Assembly: GCA_020024465.1 (NCBI GenBank)
Contig: JAHHTT010000048.1
Location: 1-16,617, forward strand
From: Odoribacter sp.
GTDB lineage: Bacteria; Bacteroidota; Bacteroidia; Bacteroidales; Marinifilaceae
Direction of reading: 5' to 3'
Length of the DNA stretch: 16,617 nt
Shown here: piece after piece, positions 1-7,357 of the stretch
How the letters are laid out: each line of letters begins with the position of its first letter
Numbering within the stretch: the stretch's first letter is position 1
Translations under genes and position numbers: made by a program
Notes under the pieces: generated by a model
Databases searched by the model: none
Told to the model about the DNA's origin: nothing
What the model saw: only the letters and a program-made list of their open reading frames with translations

Positions 1-432
1 TGACGCTTGTTTCTTAATGGTCTTACCCGTTGGCGGAATTAATTTAGGGCATATTAAATTCTGCCAATGGGTGTTAGTCACTATAAAATTAACAAATGGA
101 GCTACAACTGTAATTATTAATAATAGAAATTTAATAAATTTATGTTATTGAAAAAGTTTAGTTGGAATTATAATTCTTTCCGAATAACATATAGTTAAAA
201 ATCTAATCTGAAATATTTGTTTTGATCTTTGGGACTGGATATTGTTGTGCTTCATGCCGAAAAGCGGTGGAGTGAAGTTTATCAAGACTTTAAGTGTGGA
301 CTTAATGGCTAAATTTTCTGAAGTAAAAAGGGCTATCGGAAACAAGTATCGGGTATGCTAAAAGATTTCATTTACTTTACAGCAAGTGTTTTGCAATTGA
401 GGTTGTGCCAACATTTTGGCACAACCTATTGA
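1..432. other. AT-rich stretch without a convincing gene
   Basis: No recognisable gene lies here. Two short plus-strand open frames were noted. One enters from the left edge and is open from base 2 to a TGA at 149-151 (49 codons). The other is a 35-codon ATG frame at 254-361 with lysine-rich, coding-like composition but no clear ribosome binding site. Either could be the tail or debris of an older gene, and neither resembles a family I know. A minus-strand frame at 145-345 looks like noise. The only strong structure is the hairpin at 400-427, listed separately. Confidence 0.5.
400..427 (-). terminator. 3' hairpin of the membrane protein gene
   Basis: A perfect 11-bp inverted repeat (AGGTTGTGCCA and its complement) encloses a 6-nt loop. 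It lies 5 nt beyond the stop codon of the minus-strand gene at 433. On the minus strand it is not followed by a clean T tract, so it may stabilise the 3' end of the mRNA or be a weak or bidirectional terminator rather than a textbook intrinsic one. Confidence 0.6.
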
Positions 433-1338
433 TTATTTGTGAGATGGGATTTTGAAGGTCGATTTCTTTTTTGAACTTTTCAGCCAAAGGTAAAAAGCCA
501 GAATGATAAACGCTGCAAGAATTGAAATCATTTCTGTTTTATATTCCATCGGGGCTATCCAGATTTCGCTGAAAAAGTCCATGCGACCGAGTATTTCCAC
601 TGGAGTCCAGAAGACTACCACAGTGGCGATAGCCATGCGGATATTGGCTCCCCAGGACGCTATTCGCAATTGCTTGGAAAATATAAAAAAAGAACCGATA
701 AAACATCCTGTTCCAACGAAAATCGTTATCGGATGATTTACTCCTAGAAATTGGTCGTCATAACAGAACATCAGCAACAGGTAAGAACCCCATATAATCA
801 TGATGAGTTCCATGAAAGTAATAATAGAATTATGACGTGTCATCGGGCGAGCTGCCACTTCATTTTTTTGTCCGCGTAGCAGTACTCGCTGCCACCAGTT
901 AATGAAGTTACAGCCATTCTTCGTACTGAACAGATACATGATCATAATCATCATCCAAAAGCCGAATGAAGCCGGCAGAATCAAATATTCCGGACGAGTG
1001 ATGACTTCTCCGGTTATAGAATCCAGTTGTGGGTCTGTCCCAAAGCGATTGGCATAGTACATGAATAGAAATTCTATCCAACCTGTCCAAAAAAGTAGTC
1101 CACCGAAGAGTCCCCATAGCGTTTGTCGGGTGTCACCTTTGGCAAAGACGCCATAAATGACCATAAACATTCCGACTGCACCCATGGCAAAAGCGGAATA
1201 GTGAAGGGTGGTTTTGTCCATAAAGTGTTCCATCAGAATCATAAGAGCATGTCCCAATGGCATGGTAAATAGTACTAACAGAAATGAAACTGTTGCTTTC
1301 CACCAATATTTCTTTTTTGTGCTTGATTCTTCTTTCAT
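433..1338 (-). CDS. Conserved-looking integral membrane protein, function unknown
   Basis: A 301-residue protein if started at the ATG at 1336-1338. An in-frame TTG at 1354-1356 would add six residues, but the ATG is preferred because it has an A-rich leader typical of Bacteroidota. After a short lysine-rich N-terminus there are about eight hydrophobic helices, roughly at residues 17-37, 47-66, 73-95, 117-137, 171-191, 201-220, 233-250 and 268-287, followed by a basic tail (KSSKKK). This predicts an inner-membrane protein. Conserved-looking polar and aromatic residues sit between helices (for example NRFGTD near residue 97 and RPEY near 115), but no enzyme or transporter motif is recognisable. 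It is transcribed alone, divergent from the ABC-F gene, with a -7-like element at 1376-1383. Its function cannot be inferred from its neighbours. Confidence 0.85.
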   Translation of the reverse strand: MKEESSTKKKYWWKATVSFLLVLFTMPLGHALMILMEHFMDKTTLHYSAFAMGAVGMFMVIYGVFAKGDTRQTLWGLFGGLLFWTGWIEFLFMYYANRFGTDPQLDSITGEVITRPEYLILPASFGFWMMIMIMYLFSTKNGCNFINWWQRVLLRGQKNEVAARPMTRHNSIITFMELIMIIWGSYLLLMFCYDDQFLGVNHPITIFVGTGCFIGSFFIFSKQLRIASWGANIRMAIATVVVFWTPVEILGRMDFFSEIWIAPMEYKTEMISILAAFIILAFYLWLKSSKKKSTFKIPSHK

Positions 1339-1375
1339 CGTTTTTTTAAATTGCAATGATTTTTTTAACAGTCAG

Positions 1376-1383
1376 CAAAATTA
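1376..1383 (-). promoter_or_regulatory. Bacteroidota-type -7 element for the membrane protein gene
   Basis: Read on the minus strand this is TAATTTTG, matching the TAnnTTTG consensus of the Bacteroidota primary sigma factor. A transcript would start near 1369, giving a leader of about 30 nt before the ATG at 1338. No good -33 TTTG is seen at the expected distance, so the call rests on one element. Confidence 0.4.
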
Positions 1384-1492
1384 CATAGTCTGTTTGTGAG
1401 TAAAATACCTAAAATGTTTTATTTTTAAAAGAACTATACCTAATAGATGGTATGTGATGCTTTGTTTTTATGAAAGGGAATGAAAAAATATT

Positions 1493-1500
1493 TATCTTTG
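1493..1500 (+). promoter_or_regulatory. -7 element upstream of the small ORF and ABC-F gene
   Basis: TATCTTTG matches TAnnTTTG. The nearest TTTG upstream (1461-1464) is about 28 nt away, which is too far for a normal -33 box. The predicted transcript would begin near 1507 and carry about 120 nt before the ABC-F start, including the small ORF at 1523-1600. Confidence 0.45.
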
Positions 1501-1522
1501 TCAGTCAGTAAAGCGAGGGGGT

Positions 1523-1600
1523 ATGTCTGTAGTTTTTAGATGTTTGCTTCCTGTCTTGTTTGTGGCTTTGTTGTTATGTATGTTGGTGTATGGAAAATAA
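1523..1600 (+). CDS. Possible 25-residue hydrophobic small protein or leader peptide
   Basis: An ATG frame of 25 codons ending in TAA, with a G-rich stretch (GAGGGGG) 2 nt upstream of the ATG and a -7 promoter element about 23 nt upstream. The product starts MSVVFRCLLP and is almost entirely hydrophobic, with two cysteines and a C-terminal YGK. This would suit a single membrane-spanning micropeptide or a signal-anchor-like leader. It stops 25 nt before the ABC-F start codon, so it could be translated from the same mRNA. Chance occurrence in an AT-rich leader is quite possible, and no known family is recognised. Confidence 0.35.
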   Translation: MSVVFRCLLPVLFVALLLCMLVYGK

Positions 1601-1625
1601 TTAATCGTGTGATTTTTATAGAGAT

Positions 1626-3569
1626 ATGATTTCAGTAAATAATGTCAGTGTAATTTTTGGCGGCTGGTATCTGTTGGATGGAGTTTCTTTTTTGATTAAT
1701 AAGAAGGACCGTATTGGTTTGACGGGTCGAAACGGAGCAGGAAAGTCAACAACATTGAAGATGTTGGCAGGTTTGCTGACTCCTTCGGAAGGAAGCATTG
1801 CTATGGCCTCGGATACAAAGATAGGATATTTGCCGCAGACAAAGGTGTATGCGGATGGAAATACGGTAAGGAAGGAGGCGGAGAAGGCTTTTTCGGATTT
1901 GTTTGAACTGAAGAATGAAGTGGTGCGGCTGAATATGGATTTGGCAGGACGGGAGGATTATGATTCACCGGCATATATGAAATTGTTGGACAGAATTCAT
2001 GAGAAAACGGAATTGTTGTCTGTGCGTGGCGAGGGAAATATCGACAGAGAAGTGGAGGTGGTGTTAAAAGGATTGGGGTTTAAACCGGAGGATTTGGAAC
2101 GCAATTGTGAGGAGTTCAGTGGAGGTTGGCGTATGCGTATTGAATTGGCCAAGATATTGTTGTCGCGTCCGGATGTGTTTTTACTGGATGAGCCGACCAA
2201 CCATTTGGATATTGAGTCGATCACCTGGCTGGAGTCTTTTTTACAGAGCTACTCCGGGGCTGTGGTGCTGGTGTCGCACGACCGTGCTTTTCTGGATAAT
2301 GTGACTACCCGGACAATTGAGGTTTCGTTGGGGAAAATTTATGACTATAAGGTGCCTTATTCGCGTTTTGAGGAATTGCGGAAGGAACGTGTGGAACAGC
2401 AGATGAGGGCTTATCAGAATCAGCAGAAGCAAATTAAGGATACAGAAGATTTTATAGAACGTTTCAGATATAAGGCAACGAAATCGGTGCAGGTACAGTC
2501 GCGTATCAAACAGTTGGAGAAAATTGAACGTATTGAGGTAGAGGAAGAGGATGCTGCCCGTATAACAGTGCGGTTTCAGCCGGCTGTCCGATCGGGAGAA
2601 TTAGTCGTTACGGGACGTTCGCTGTCAAAGGCATATGGCAATTTGCAGGTATTGAAGGATGTGAATTTTGGGATTAAACGGGGGGAAAAGGTTGCTTTTG
2701 TCGGAAAAAACGGAGAAGGTAAGTCTACCTTGGTGAAGATGATTATGAATGAGATTCCTTTTGACGGGGAATTGAAAATCGGTCATAATGTAAATATAGG
2801 ATACTTTGCACAGAATCAGGCGGATTTGTTGGATCCGGAATTGTCTGTCCTGGATACGGTGGATAGGGTTGCAGAGGGGGAAATAAGAAAAAAAATTCGT
2901 GATATTCTGGGTGCTTTTTTGTTCTCCGGAGAGGATGTGGATAAGAAAGTGAAGGTGTTGTCCGGAGGTGAGCGTACAAGATTGGCCATGGTGCGTCTGT
3001 TGTTAGAGCCGTATAATGTGCTTATTCTTGACGAACCGACAAATCATCTGGATATGCGGACTAAGGATATATTGAAGGATGCGCTCAGAACGTTTGAGGG
3101 AACGGTAATCGTTGTTTCGCACGACCGTGATTTTCTGACAGGATTGGCTGATAAGGTGTATGAGTTTTCTAATCGTAATATGAAGGAGTATCTGGGTGGA
3201 GTGACAGATTTCTTGGCAGCAAAGAAAATTGTCTGTTTCCGGGAATATGAGCAATGGCATAAATCTGTTGCATCGGCGGCAGTGGAAGAAGTGAAGGTGG
3301 AAAAAGAGAGTAAACTGGCTTTTGAGGAACGGAAACAGTTGAATCGCGAGATTAAGAAAGCCGGGCAGTTGGTGGAGAAAATCGAACAGAAAATAGCCCA
3401 ATTGGAAGAGAATATTGCAGCAATGGAAGGTAAATTGGCTGTCGGTGAAGTAAGTGATGAGTTGTTGAAGACGTATGCCGAGAGCCAAAAGCAATTGGAG
3501 ATGGCGATGGATGAGTGGACGATGGCAACGGAAGAGGTGGAGCGATTGAAAGGCGAGTGTAATGATTAA
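1626..3569 (+). CDS. ABC-F family ATPase (Uup/YdiF-like ribosome-associated)
   Basis: A 647-residue soluble protein with two ABC ATPase domains and no membrane segments, the hallmark of ABC-F factors that act at the ribosomal E site. Domain 1 has Walker A GRNGAGKST (34-42), signature SGGWRMR (165-171), Walker B with LLDEPTNHLD (186-195) and switch SHDR (217-220). Domain 2 has GKNGEGKST (360-368), SGGER (446-450), LILDEPTNHLD (466-476) and SHDR (498-501). A charged linker at about 245-310 corresponds to the P-site tRNA-interacting element. The C-terminal region from about 555 is a long charged coiled coil, as in Uup-like members. Such proteins are thought to relieve stalled or structured ribosomal complexes. 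Nothing specifically marks it as an antibiotic-resistance type. It starts at ATG 1626 after AGAG, and rlmB follows 19 nt after its stop, suggesting co-transcription of two ribosome-related genes. Confidence 0.93.
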   Translation: MISVNNVSVIFGGWYLLDGVSFLINKKDRIGLTGRNGAGKSTTLKMLAGLLTPSEGSIAMASDTKIGYLPQTKVYADGNTVRKEAEKAFSDLFELKNEVVRLNMDLAGREDYDSPAYMKLLDRIHEKTELLSVRGEGNIDREVEVVLKGLGFKPEDLERNCEEFSGGWRMRIELAKILLSRPDVFLLDEPTNHLDIESITWLESFLQSYSGAVVLVSHDRAFLDNVTTRTIEVSLGKIYDYKVPYSRFEELRKERVEQQMRAYQNQQKQIKDTEDFIERFRYKATKSVQVQSRIKQLEKIERIEVEEEDAARITVRFQPAVRSGELVVTGRSLSKAYGNLQVLKDVNFGIKRGEKVAFVGKNGEGKSTLVKMIMNEIPFDGELKIGHNVNIGYFAQNQADLLDPELSVLDTVDRVAEGEIRKKIRDILGAFLFSGEDVDKKVKVLSGGERTRLAMVRLLLEPYNVLILDEPTNHLDMRTKDILKDALRTFEGTVIVVSHDRDFLTGLADKVYEFSNRNMKEYLGGVTDFLAAKKIVCFREYEQWHKSVASAAVEEVKVEKESKLAFEERKQLNREIKKAGQLVEKIEQKIAQLEENIAAMEGKLAVGEVSDELLKTYAESQKQLEMAMDEWTMATEEVERLKGECND

Positions 3570-3588
3570 GAAATATAATTAATGGTAT

Positions 3589-4335
3589 ATGGCTAAATAT
3601 AGACAAGAGTGCATTTTTGGCATTCGTGCTGTGATAGAAGCGATCCAGCAGGAAAAGGAAGTTGATAAGGTGATGTTGAAGAAAGGGGTGAGAGGTGAAT
3701 TGTTCCAGCAGTTGTTTGTTATGATTCGCGAGCGCAATATTCCGTTTCAATATGTTCCGGAAGAGGTGTTTAAACCTTTTGCCGATAGGAATCATCAGGG
3801 GGTGTTGGCTGAAATTTCTCCGGTTCCTTATCAAGATTTGACAGAAGTGCTGGATGCTGTCGTGGCAAAGGGAAGGATTCCCTTTGTGTTGATTTTGGAT
3901 AGAGTGACTGATGTACGTAATTTTGGAGCTATTGTGCGGAGTGCGGAATGTGCTGGAGTGGATGCTGTTGTGATTCCGAATAAAAATTCGGCCAAGATAT
4001 CTTCGGATGCCCTCAAGACCTCTGCCGGAGCTTTGTATCATGTGCCGGTGTGCCGGGTGCAGAATTTGAAGAAAATTGTTCGGGAGTTGAAGTTCCAGCA
4101 TGGAATTCGGGTATATGCAGCGACAGAAAAGGCTGAGAGATATTATACAGACGTAAACATGAAAGAGCCAGTGGCAATTATTATGGGGTCTGAAGATAAC
4201 GGTATAGAGGAGGATTTGCTGAATATTGCGACCGGACATGTTAAAATCCCGCAGCAGGGGCAGATTGAGTCGTTGAATGTATCAGCAGCGGCTGCAGTGC
4301 TGATGTTTGAAGTGGTAAGGCAAAGAAGAATGTAG
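3589..4335 (+). CDS. rlmB: 23S rRNA (guanosine-2'-O)-methyltransferase, TrmH/SpoU family
   Basis: A 248-residue SPOUT methyltransferase, the usual length for RlmB, which methylates the 2'-O of G2251 in the P loop of 23S rRNA using S-adenosylmethionine. The N-terminal substrate-binding domain begins with the FGIRAVIEAI segment and includes the HQGVLAE sequence at 69-75. The catalytic knotted domain shows motif 1 (DRVTDVRNFGAIVRSA, 104-119, with N111 and R117), motif 2 (IMGSEDNGI, 198-206) and motif 3 (IPQQGQIESLNVSAAAAV, 220-237, with S228 and N230). These are the expected SAM-binding and catalytic positions. It follows the ABC-F gene closely and is probably expressed with it. A related TrmH-family tRNA or rRNA specificity cannot be fully excluded, but the N-terminal domain favours RlmB. 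Confidence 0.9.
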   Translation: MAKYRQECIFGIRAVIEAIQQEKEVDKVMLKKGVRGELFQQLFVMIRERNIPFQYVPEEVFKPFADRNHQGVLAEISPVPYQDLTEVLDAVVAKGRIPFVLILDRVTDVRNFGAIVRSAECAGVDAVVIPNKNSAKISSDALKTSAGALYHVPVCRVQNLKKIVRELKFQHGIRVYAATEKAERYYTDVNMKEPVAIIMGSEDNGIEEDLLNIATGHVKIPQQGQIESLNVSAAAAVLMFEVVRQRRM

Positions 4336-4339
4336 TTTC

Positions 4340-4371
4340 TTTGCAATTGTTTTAAGAAAACGCTACTTTTG
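4340..4371 (+). promoter_or_regulatory. Promoter of the ACT-like/ffh/folD operon
   Basis: TTTG at 4340-4343, a 20-nt spacer, then TACTTTTG at 4364-4371: a full match to the Bacteroidota primary promoter pattern. It starts only 4 nt after the rlmB stop and lies 26 nt upstream of the next ATG, so transcription would begin near 4378 with a leader of about 20 nt. Confidence 0.75.
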
Positions 4372-4397
4372 TTGAAATTTAAACAAGAGGAAATAGT

Positions 4398-5072
4398 ATG
4401 GTGAGTATTTCACACATCGTTGAAGATTTGGTAAAACACAGACCTTATTTGTCGGAATCATTGGCTGACGGTATTATAAATGTGTCGTCATTGGCGAGAC
4501 AATTACAGCCTTCGGTGGAGAAAATTCTGATGCGAGAGGTGAATACTGGAGCTATAGTGATGGCATTGAATCGTCTGGCTCCCTGTTTTCAGATGCAAAA
4601 ACAGTTGCAGTTGACGACTTTGTTGGGGAATATGGGTGATATTATTCTTCGGAGTAATTTGTGTGACTATACATTTAAAAATTCACCGACGTTATTGGAC
4701 TGTCATATTGAGGTGTTGAAAAATTTGTCTAAAAATGATGAGATTTTTTACACGATGGTGCAGGGGGTTTTTGAAACCAATCTTGTAATTAGTGCAACAA
4801 TGGAGCATTGGGTAGCAGAATTTTTCCGCAATGAAATTTGTCTGTTTGAACAGCGGGGATTATCTTCGGTGACATTGAAATTACCAAAAGGAAATAGTGT
4901 ACAGGCTGGTTTTTATTACATGATAATGAAAGAATTGTCATGGGAAGGCATTAATTTGACGGAAGTTATTTCTTCTACAAATGAATTTACGGTTGTTGTA
5001 GACAATGCTCTGATAGATAAAACTTTTGTGGTTTTGAAGAATATCGGGAAAAATGAGGATTATATAAAATAA
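4398..5072 (+). CDS. ACT-like domain protein of unknown function upstream of ffh
   Basis: A 224-residue soluble protein. Residues 20-60 (ending GAIVMALNRL) are helical and could form a helix-turn-helix-like or dimerisation unit. Two segments, about 95-145 and 155-216, have the beta-alpha-beta rhythm of ACT domains and resemble the regulatory C-terminus of aspartate kinase. The second shows a strand SVTLKLP, a helix QAGFYYMIMKEL, then GINLTEV, SSTNEFTVVVD and a last helix. No kinase catalytic domain is present, so it is not an enzyme of that type. A small-molecule sensor or regulatory role is inferred only. It has AGAGGAAA upstream of the ATG, its own promoter, and ends 11 nt before ffh, so the two are probably co-transcribed. 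Confidence 0.8.
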   Translation: MVSISHIVEDLVKHRPYLSESLADGIINVSSLARQLQPSVEKILMREVNTGAIVMALNRLAPCFQMQKQLQLTTLLGNMGDIILRSNLCDYTFKNSPTLLDCHIEVLKNLSKNDEIFYTMVQGVFETNLVISATMEHWVAEFFRNEICLFEQRGLSSVTLKLPKGNSVQAGFYYMIMKELSWEGINLTEVISSTNEFTVVVDNALIDKTFVVLKNIGKNEDYIK

Positions 5073-5083
5073 ATACATAAAGT

Positions 5084-6409
5084 ATGTTTGAAAATTTATC
5101 GGAAAGACTGGAACGGTCGTTTAAAATATTAAAAGGTCAGGGTAAGATTACCGAATTGAATGTGGCAGAGACGCTTAAAGAGGTGCGTCGTTCGTTGCTG
5201 GATGCTGACGTGAATTATAAGATAGCCAAGGATTTTACCAATAAGGTAAAAGAAAAGGCATTGGGAATGAACGTGTTGACGGCGGTGAAACCTGGACAGA
5301 TGATGGTGAAGATTGTCCATGATGAGCTTGCGGAGCTGATGGGAGGAAAGAATGTTGAAGTGAATATAAAAGGTAGTCCCGCAATTATTTTGATGTCCGG
5401 TTTGCAGGGTTCTGGTAAGACCACTTTTTCAGGTAAGTTTGCCAATTTGTTGAAGACCAAAAAAGGTAAGAATCCTCTGTTAGTGGCCTGTGACGTATAT
5501 CGTCCTGCAGCTATCGAGCAGTTGAAAGTGTTGGGACAGCAAATAGGAGTGCCGGTATATAGCGATGAAACCAGCAAGGATCCTGTAAATATTGCTCAGA
5601 AGGCAATCAGGCAGGCAAAAGCCAGTGGTAATGATGTTGTGATTGTCGATACTGCAGGACGTCTGGCTGTAGATGAGGAGATGATGCGTGAGATTGCGGC
5701 GATTAAGGCGGCGATCTCTCCGACAGAGACTTTGTTTGTGGTAGATGCTATGACTGGACAGGATGCTGTCAATACAGCGAAAGAATTTAATGAGCGTCTT
5801 GATTTTGACGGTGTAATTTTGACAAAGTTGGATGGCGATACGCGGGGGGGAGCTGCATTATCTATACGGACGGTGGTGAATAAGCCAATTAAGTATGTCG
5901 GTACGGGTGAAAAACTGGAGGCATTGGATGCTTTCCATCCGGAACGTATGGCTGACCGTATTTTGGGTATGGGTGATATTGTCTCTTTGGTGGAAAAGGC
6001 ACAGGAACAATTTGATGCTGAAGAAGCAAAGAAATTGCAGAAGAAAATTTCACGCAATCAGTTTAATTTTAATGATTTCTTGAGTCAGATTCAGCAAATA
6101 AAGAAAATGGGTAACATCAAGGAACTGGCTTCTATGATTCCAGGGGTCGGTAAAGCATTGAAAAATGTGGATATTGATGACGACGCCTTTAAAGGGGTGG
6201 AAGCCATTATTTATTCCATGACTCCTGCCGAACGCGAGCATCCTGAAATTATTAACGGTTCTCGCCGCATGCGTATTGCTAAAGGTAGTGGAACAACAGT
6301 ACAAGATGTGAATCGCTTGTTGAAGCAGTTTGAAGAATCGAAAAAGATGATGAAAATGCTTTCTGGCGGTAGCAAAATGATGCGTAAAATGCCTGGAATG
6401 AGACGTTAG
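5084..6409 (+). CDS. ffh: Signal recognition particle protein, SRP54 GTPase
   Basis: A 441-residue SRP54 homologue of normal bacterial length. With the 4.5S RNA it binds hydrophobic signal sequences emerging from the ribosome and delivers them to FtsY at the inner membrane. The N domain (about 1-90) contains the segment TLKEVRRSLLDADVN. The G domain has G1 GLQGSGKT (106-113), DVYRPAA (137-143), DTAGR (189-193) and TKLDGD (247-252). The methionine-rich M domain (about 325-441) carries the RNA-binding segment around RRMRIAKGSGTTVQDVNRLL and ends in a methionine- and lysine-rich tail (MMRKMPGMRR). It follows the ACT-like gene by 11 nt and precedes folD by 23 nt. Its RNA partner (16452-16547) and receptor (11163-12113) lie in the same window. 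Confidence 0.98.
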   Translation: MFENLSERLERSFKILKGQGKITELNVAETLKEVRRSLLDADVNYKIAKDFTNKVKEKALGMNVLTAVKPGQMMVKIVHDELAELMGGKNVEVNIKGSPAIILMSGLQGSGKTTFSGKFANLLKTKKGKNPLLVACDVYRPAAIEQLKVLGQQIGVPVYSDETSKDPVNIAQKAIRQAKASGNDVVIVDTAGRLAVDEEMMREIAAIKAAISPTETLFVVDAMTGQDAVNTAKEFNERLDFDGVILTKLDGDTRGGAALSIRTVVNKPIKYVGTGEKLEALDAFHPERMADRILGMGDIVSLVEKAQEQFDAEEAKKLQKKISRNQFNFNDFLSQIQQIKKMGNIKELASMIPGVGKALKNVDIDDDAFKGVEAIIYSMTPAEREHPEIINGSRRMRIAKGSGTTVQDVNRLLKQFEESKKMMKMLSGGSKMMRKMPGMRR

Positions 6410-6432
6410 TGAATTCATAAAACAAAGGATAT

Positions 6433-7305
6433 ATGGAACTTATTGATGGGAAAAAAATAGCTGCTCAAATTAAACAGGAGTTAGCGGATGAGGTAAGTCG
6501 TATTAAGGCTGCCGGCATGAAAACACCGCATTTGGTGGCGGTGCTGGTCGGTAATGATGGTGCTAGTGAAACTTATGTGGCAAGTAAAGTGAAGGCTTGT
6601 CAGGAAGTGGGTTTTAAAAGCACAGAACTGTGCTATGACTCCGATATTACGGAAGAGCAATTGTTGGCGGTTGTCGATAAATTGAATAAGGATGATGATG
6701 TAGACGGTTATATTATGCAGTTGCCTTTGCCTAAGCATATTTCTGAAGAGAAAATTTTGCAGGCAATAGATCCGGATAAGGATGTAGACGGTTTCCATCC
6801 ATGTAATGTGGGCAAGATGGTAACCGGACTTCCCACTTATCTTCCGGCTACACCGGCTGGCATTGTCGAGTTGTTGCGTCGTTATAATATTCCGACTCGT
6901 GGAAAACATTGTGTTGTGATTGGACGTAGCAATATTGTGGGAACTCCCATGGCTGTGCTGATGTCTCGAAAAGATGAACATGCCGATTGTACAGTAACGA
7001 TGTGCCATAGTCGCACTCCGAATATCAAGGAGTTTACTTTACAGGCAGATATTTTGGTGGTAGCTTTGGGTAAACCGCATTTTGTGACTGCTGATATGGT
7101 AAAAGAAGGAGCTGTTGTCATTGATGTCGGTATCCACAGAATCCCCTCAGATAAGACTAAATCCGGATTCAGATTAGTCGGAGACGTTGATTTTGATGCG
7201 GTGGCTCCTAAATGTTCCTATATTACTCCTGTGCCGGGCGGAGTTGGGCCAATGACAATTGTTTCTTTGTTACAGAATACATTAAAGGCTTGCAAGGGAT
7301 TGTAA
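6433..7305 (+). CDS. folD: Bifunctional methylenetetrahydrofolate dehydrogenase/cyclohydrolase
   Basis: A 290-residue cytosolic enzyme that interconverts 5,10-methylene-, 5,10-methenyl- and 10-formyl-tetrahydrofolate using NADP(H), feeding purine and formyl-methionyl-tRNA synthesis. Visible family features are the YVASKVKAC segment with the active-site tyrosine and lysine (Y48, K52), QLPLP (96-100), PDKDVDGFHPCNVG (114-127), PATP (138-141), the nucleotide-binding GRSNIVGTPM (164-173) and the C-terminal signature PVPGGVGPMT (266-275). Length and motifs are complete. It starts at ATG 6433 after AAAGGA, 23 nt downstream of ffh, and is the last gene before a strong terminator. The ffh-folD pairing is one I associate with Bacteroidota genomes. 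Confidence 0.97.
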   Translation: MELIDGKKIAAQIKQELADEVSRIKAAGMKTPHLVAVLVGNDGASETYVASKVKACQEVGFKSTELCYDSDITEEQLLAVVDKLNKDDDVDGYIMQLPLPKHISEEKILQAIDPDKDVDGFHPCNVGKMVTGLPTYLPATPAGIVELLRRYNIPTRGKHCVVIGRSNIVGTPMAVLMSRKDEHADCTVTMCHSRTPNIKEFTLQADILVVALGKPHFVTADMVKEGAVVIDVGIHRIPSDKTKSGFRLVGDVDFDAVAPKCSYITPVPGGVGPMTIVSLLQNTLKACKGL

Positions 7306-7316
7306 TGATGTTGATT

Positions 7317-7352
7317 AGGATTGGCTATATAGCCAATCCTATATTTTTATTT
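7317..7352 (+). terminator. Rho-independent terminator after folD
   Basis: Bases 7317-7340 form a perfect 24-nt palindrome (10-bp stem, AT-rich loop), followed by a T-rich tail at 7341-7352. It begins 11 nt after the folD stop and ends 5 nt before the next start codon, so it should end the ffh-folD transcript. Confidence 0.88.
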
Positions 7353-7357
7353 AATCT

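Noticed and set aside
145..345. Minus-strand open frame of 66 codons
   Set aside because: AT-rich composition, no ribosome binding site or promoter, and no family resemblance; expected by chance in this region.
1354..1356. TTG start for the minus-strand membrane protein
   Set aside because: The ATG six codons downstream has an A-rich leader and fits the promoter position better; the difference does not affect the domain content.
3352..4239. Minus-strand open frame of 295 codons
   Set aside because: It lies antisense to the ABC-F 3' end and rlmB, has biased low-complexity composition (His, Ile, Ser, Pro-rich) and no domain motif, and both sense genes are secure.
5596..6057. Minus-strand open frame of 153 codons inside ffh
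   Set aside because: Serine- and alanine-rich mirror of the ffh coding sequence, fully inside a well-supported gene.
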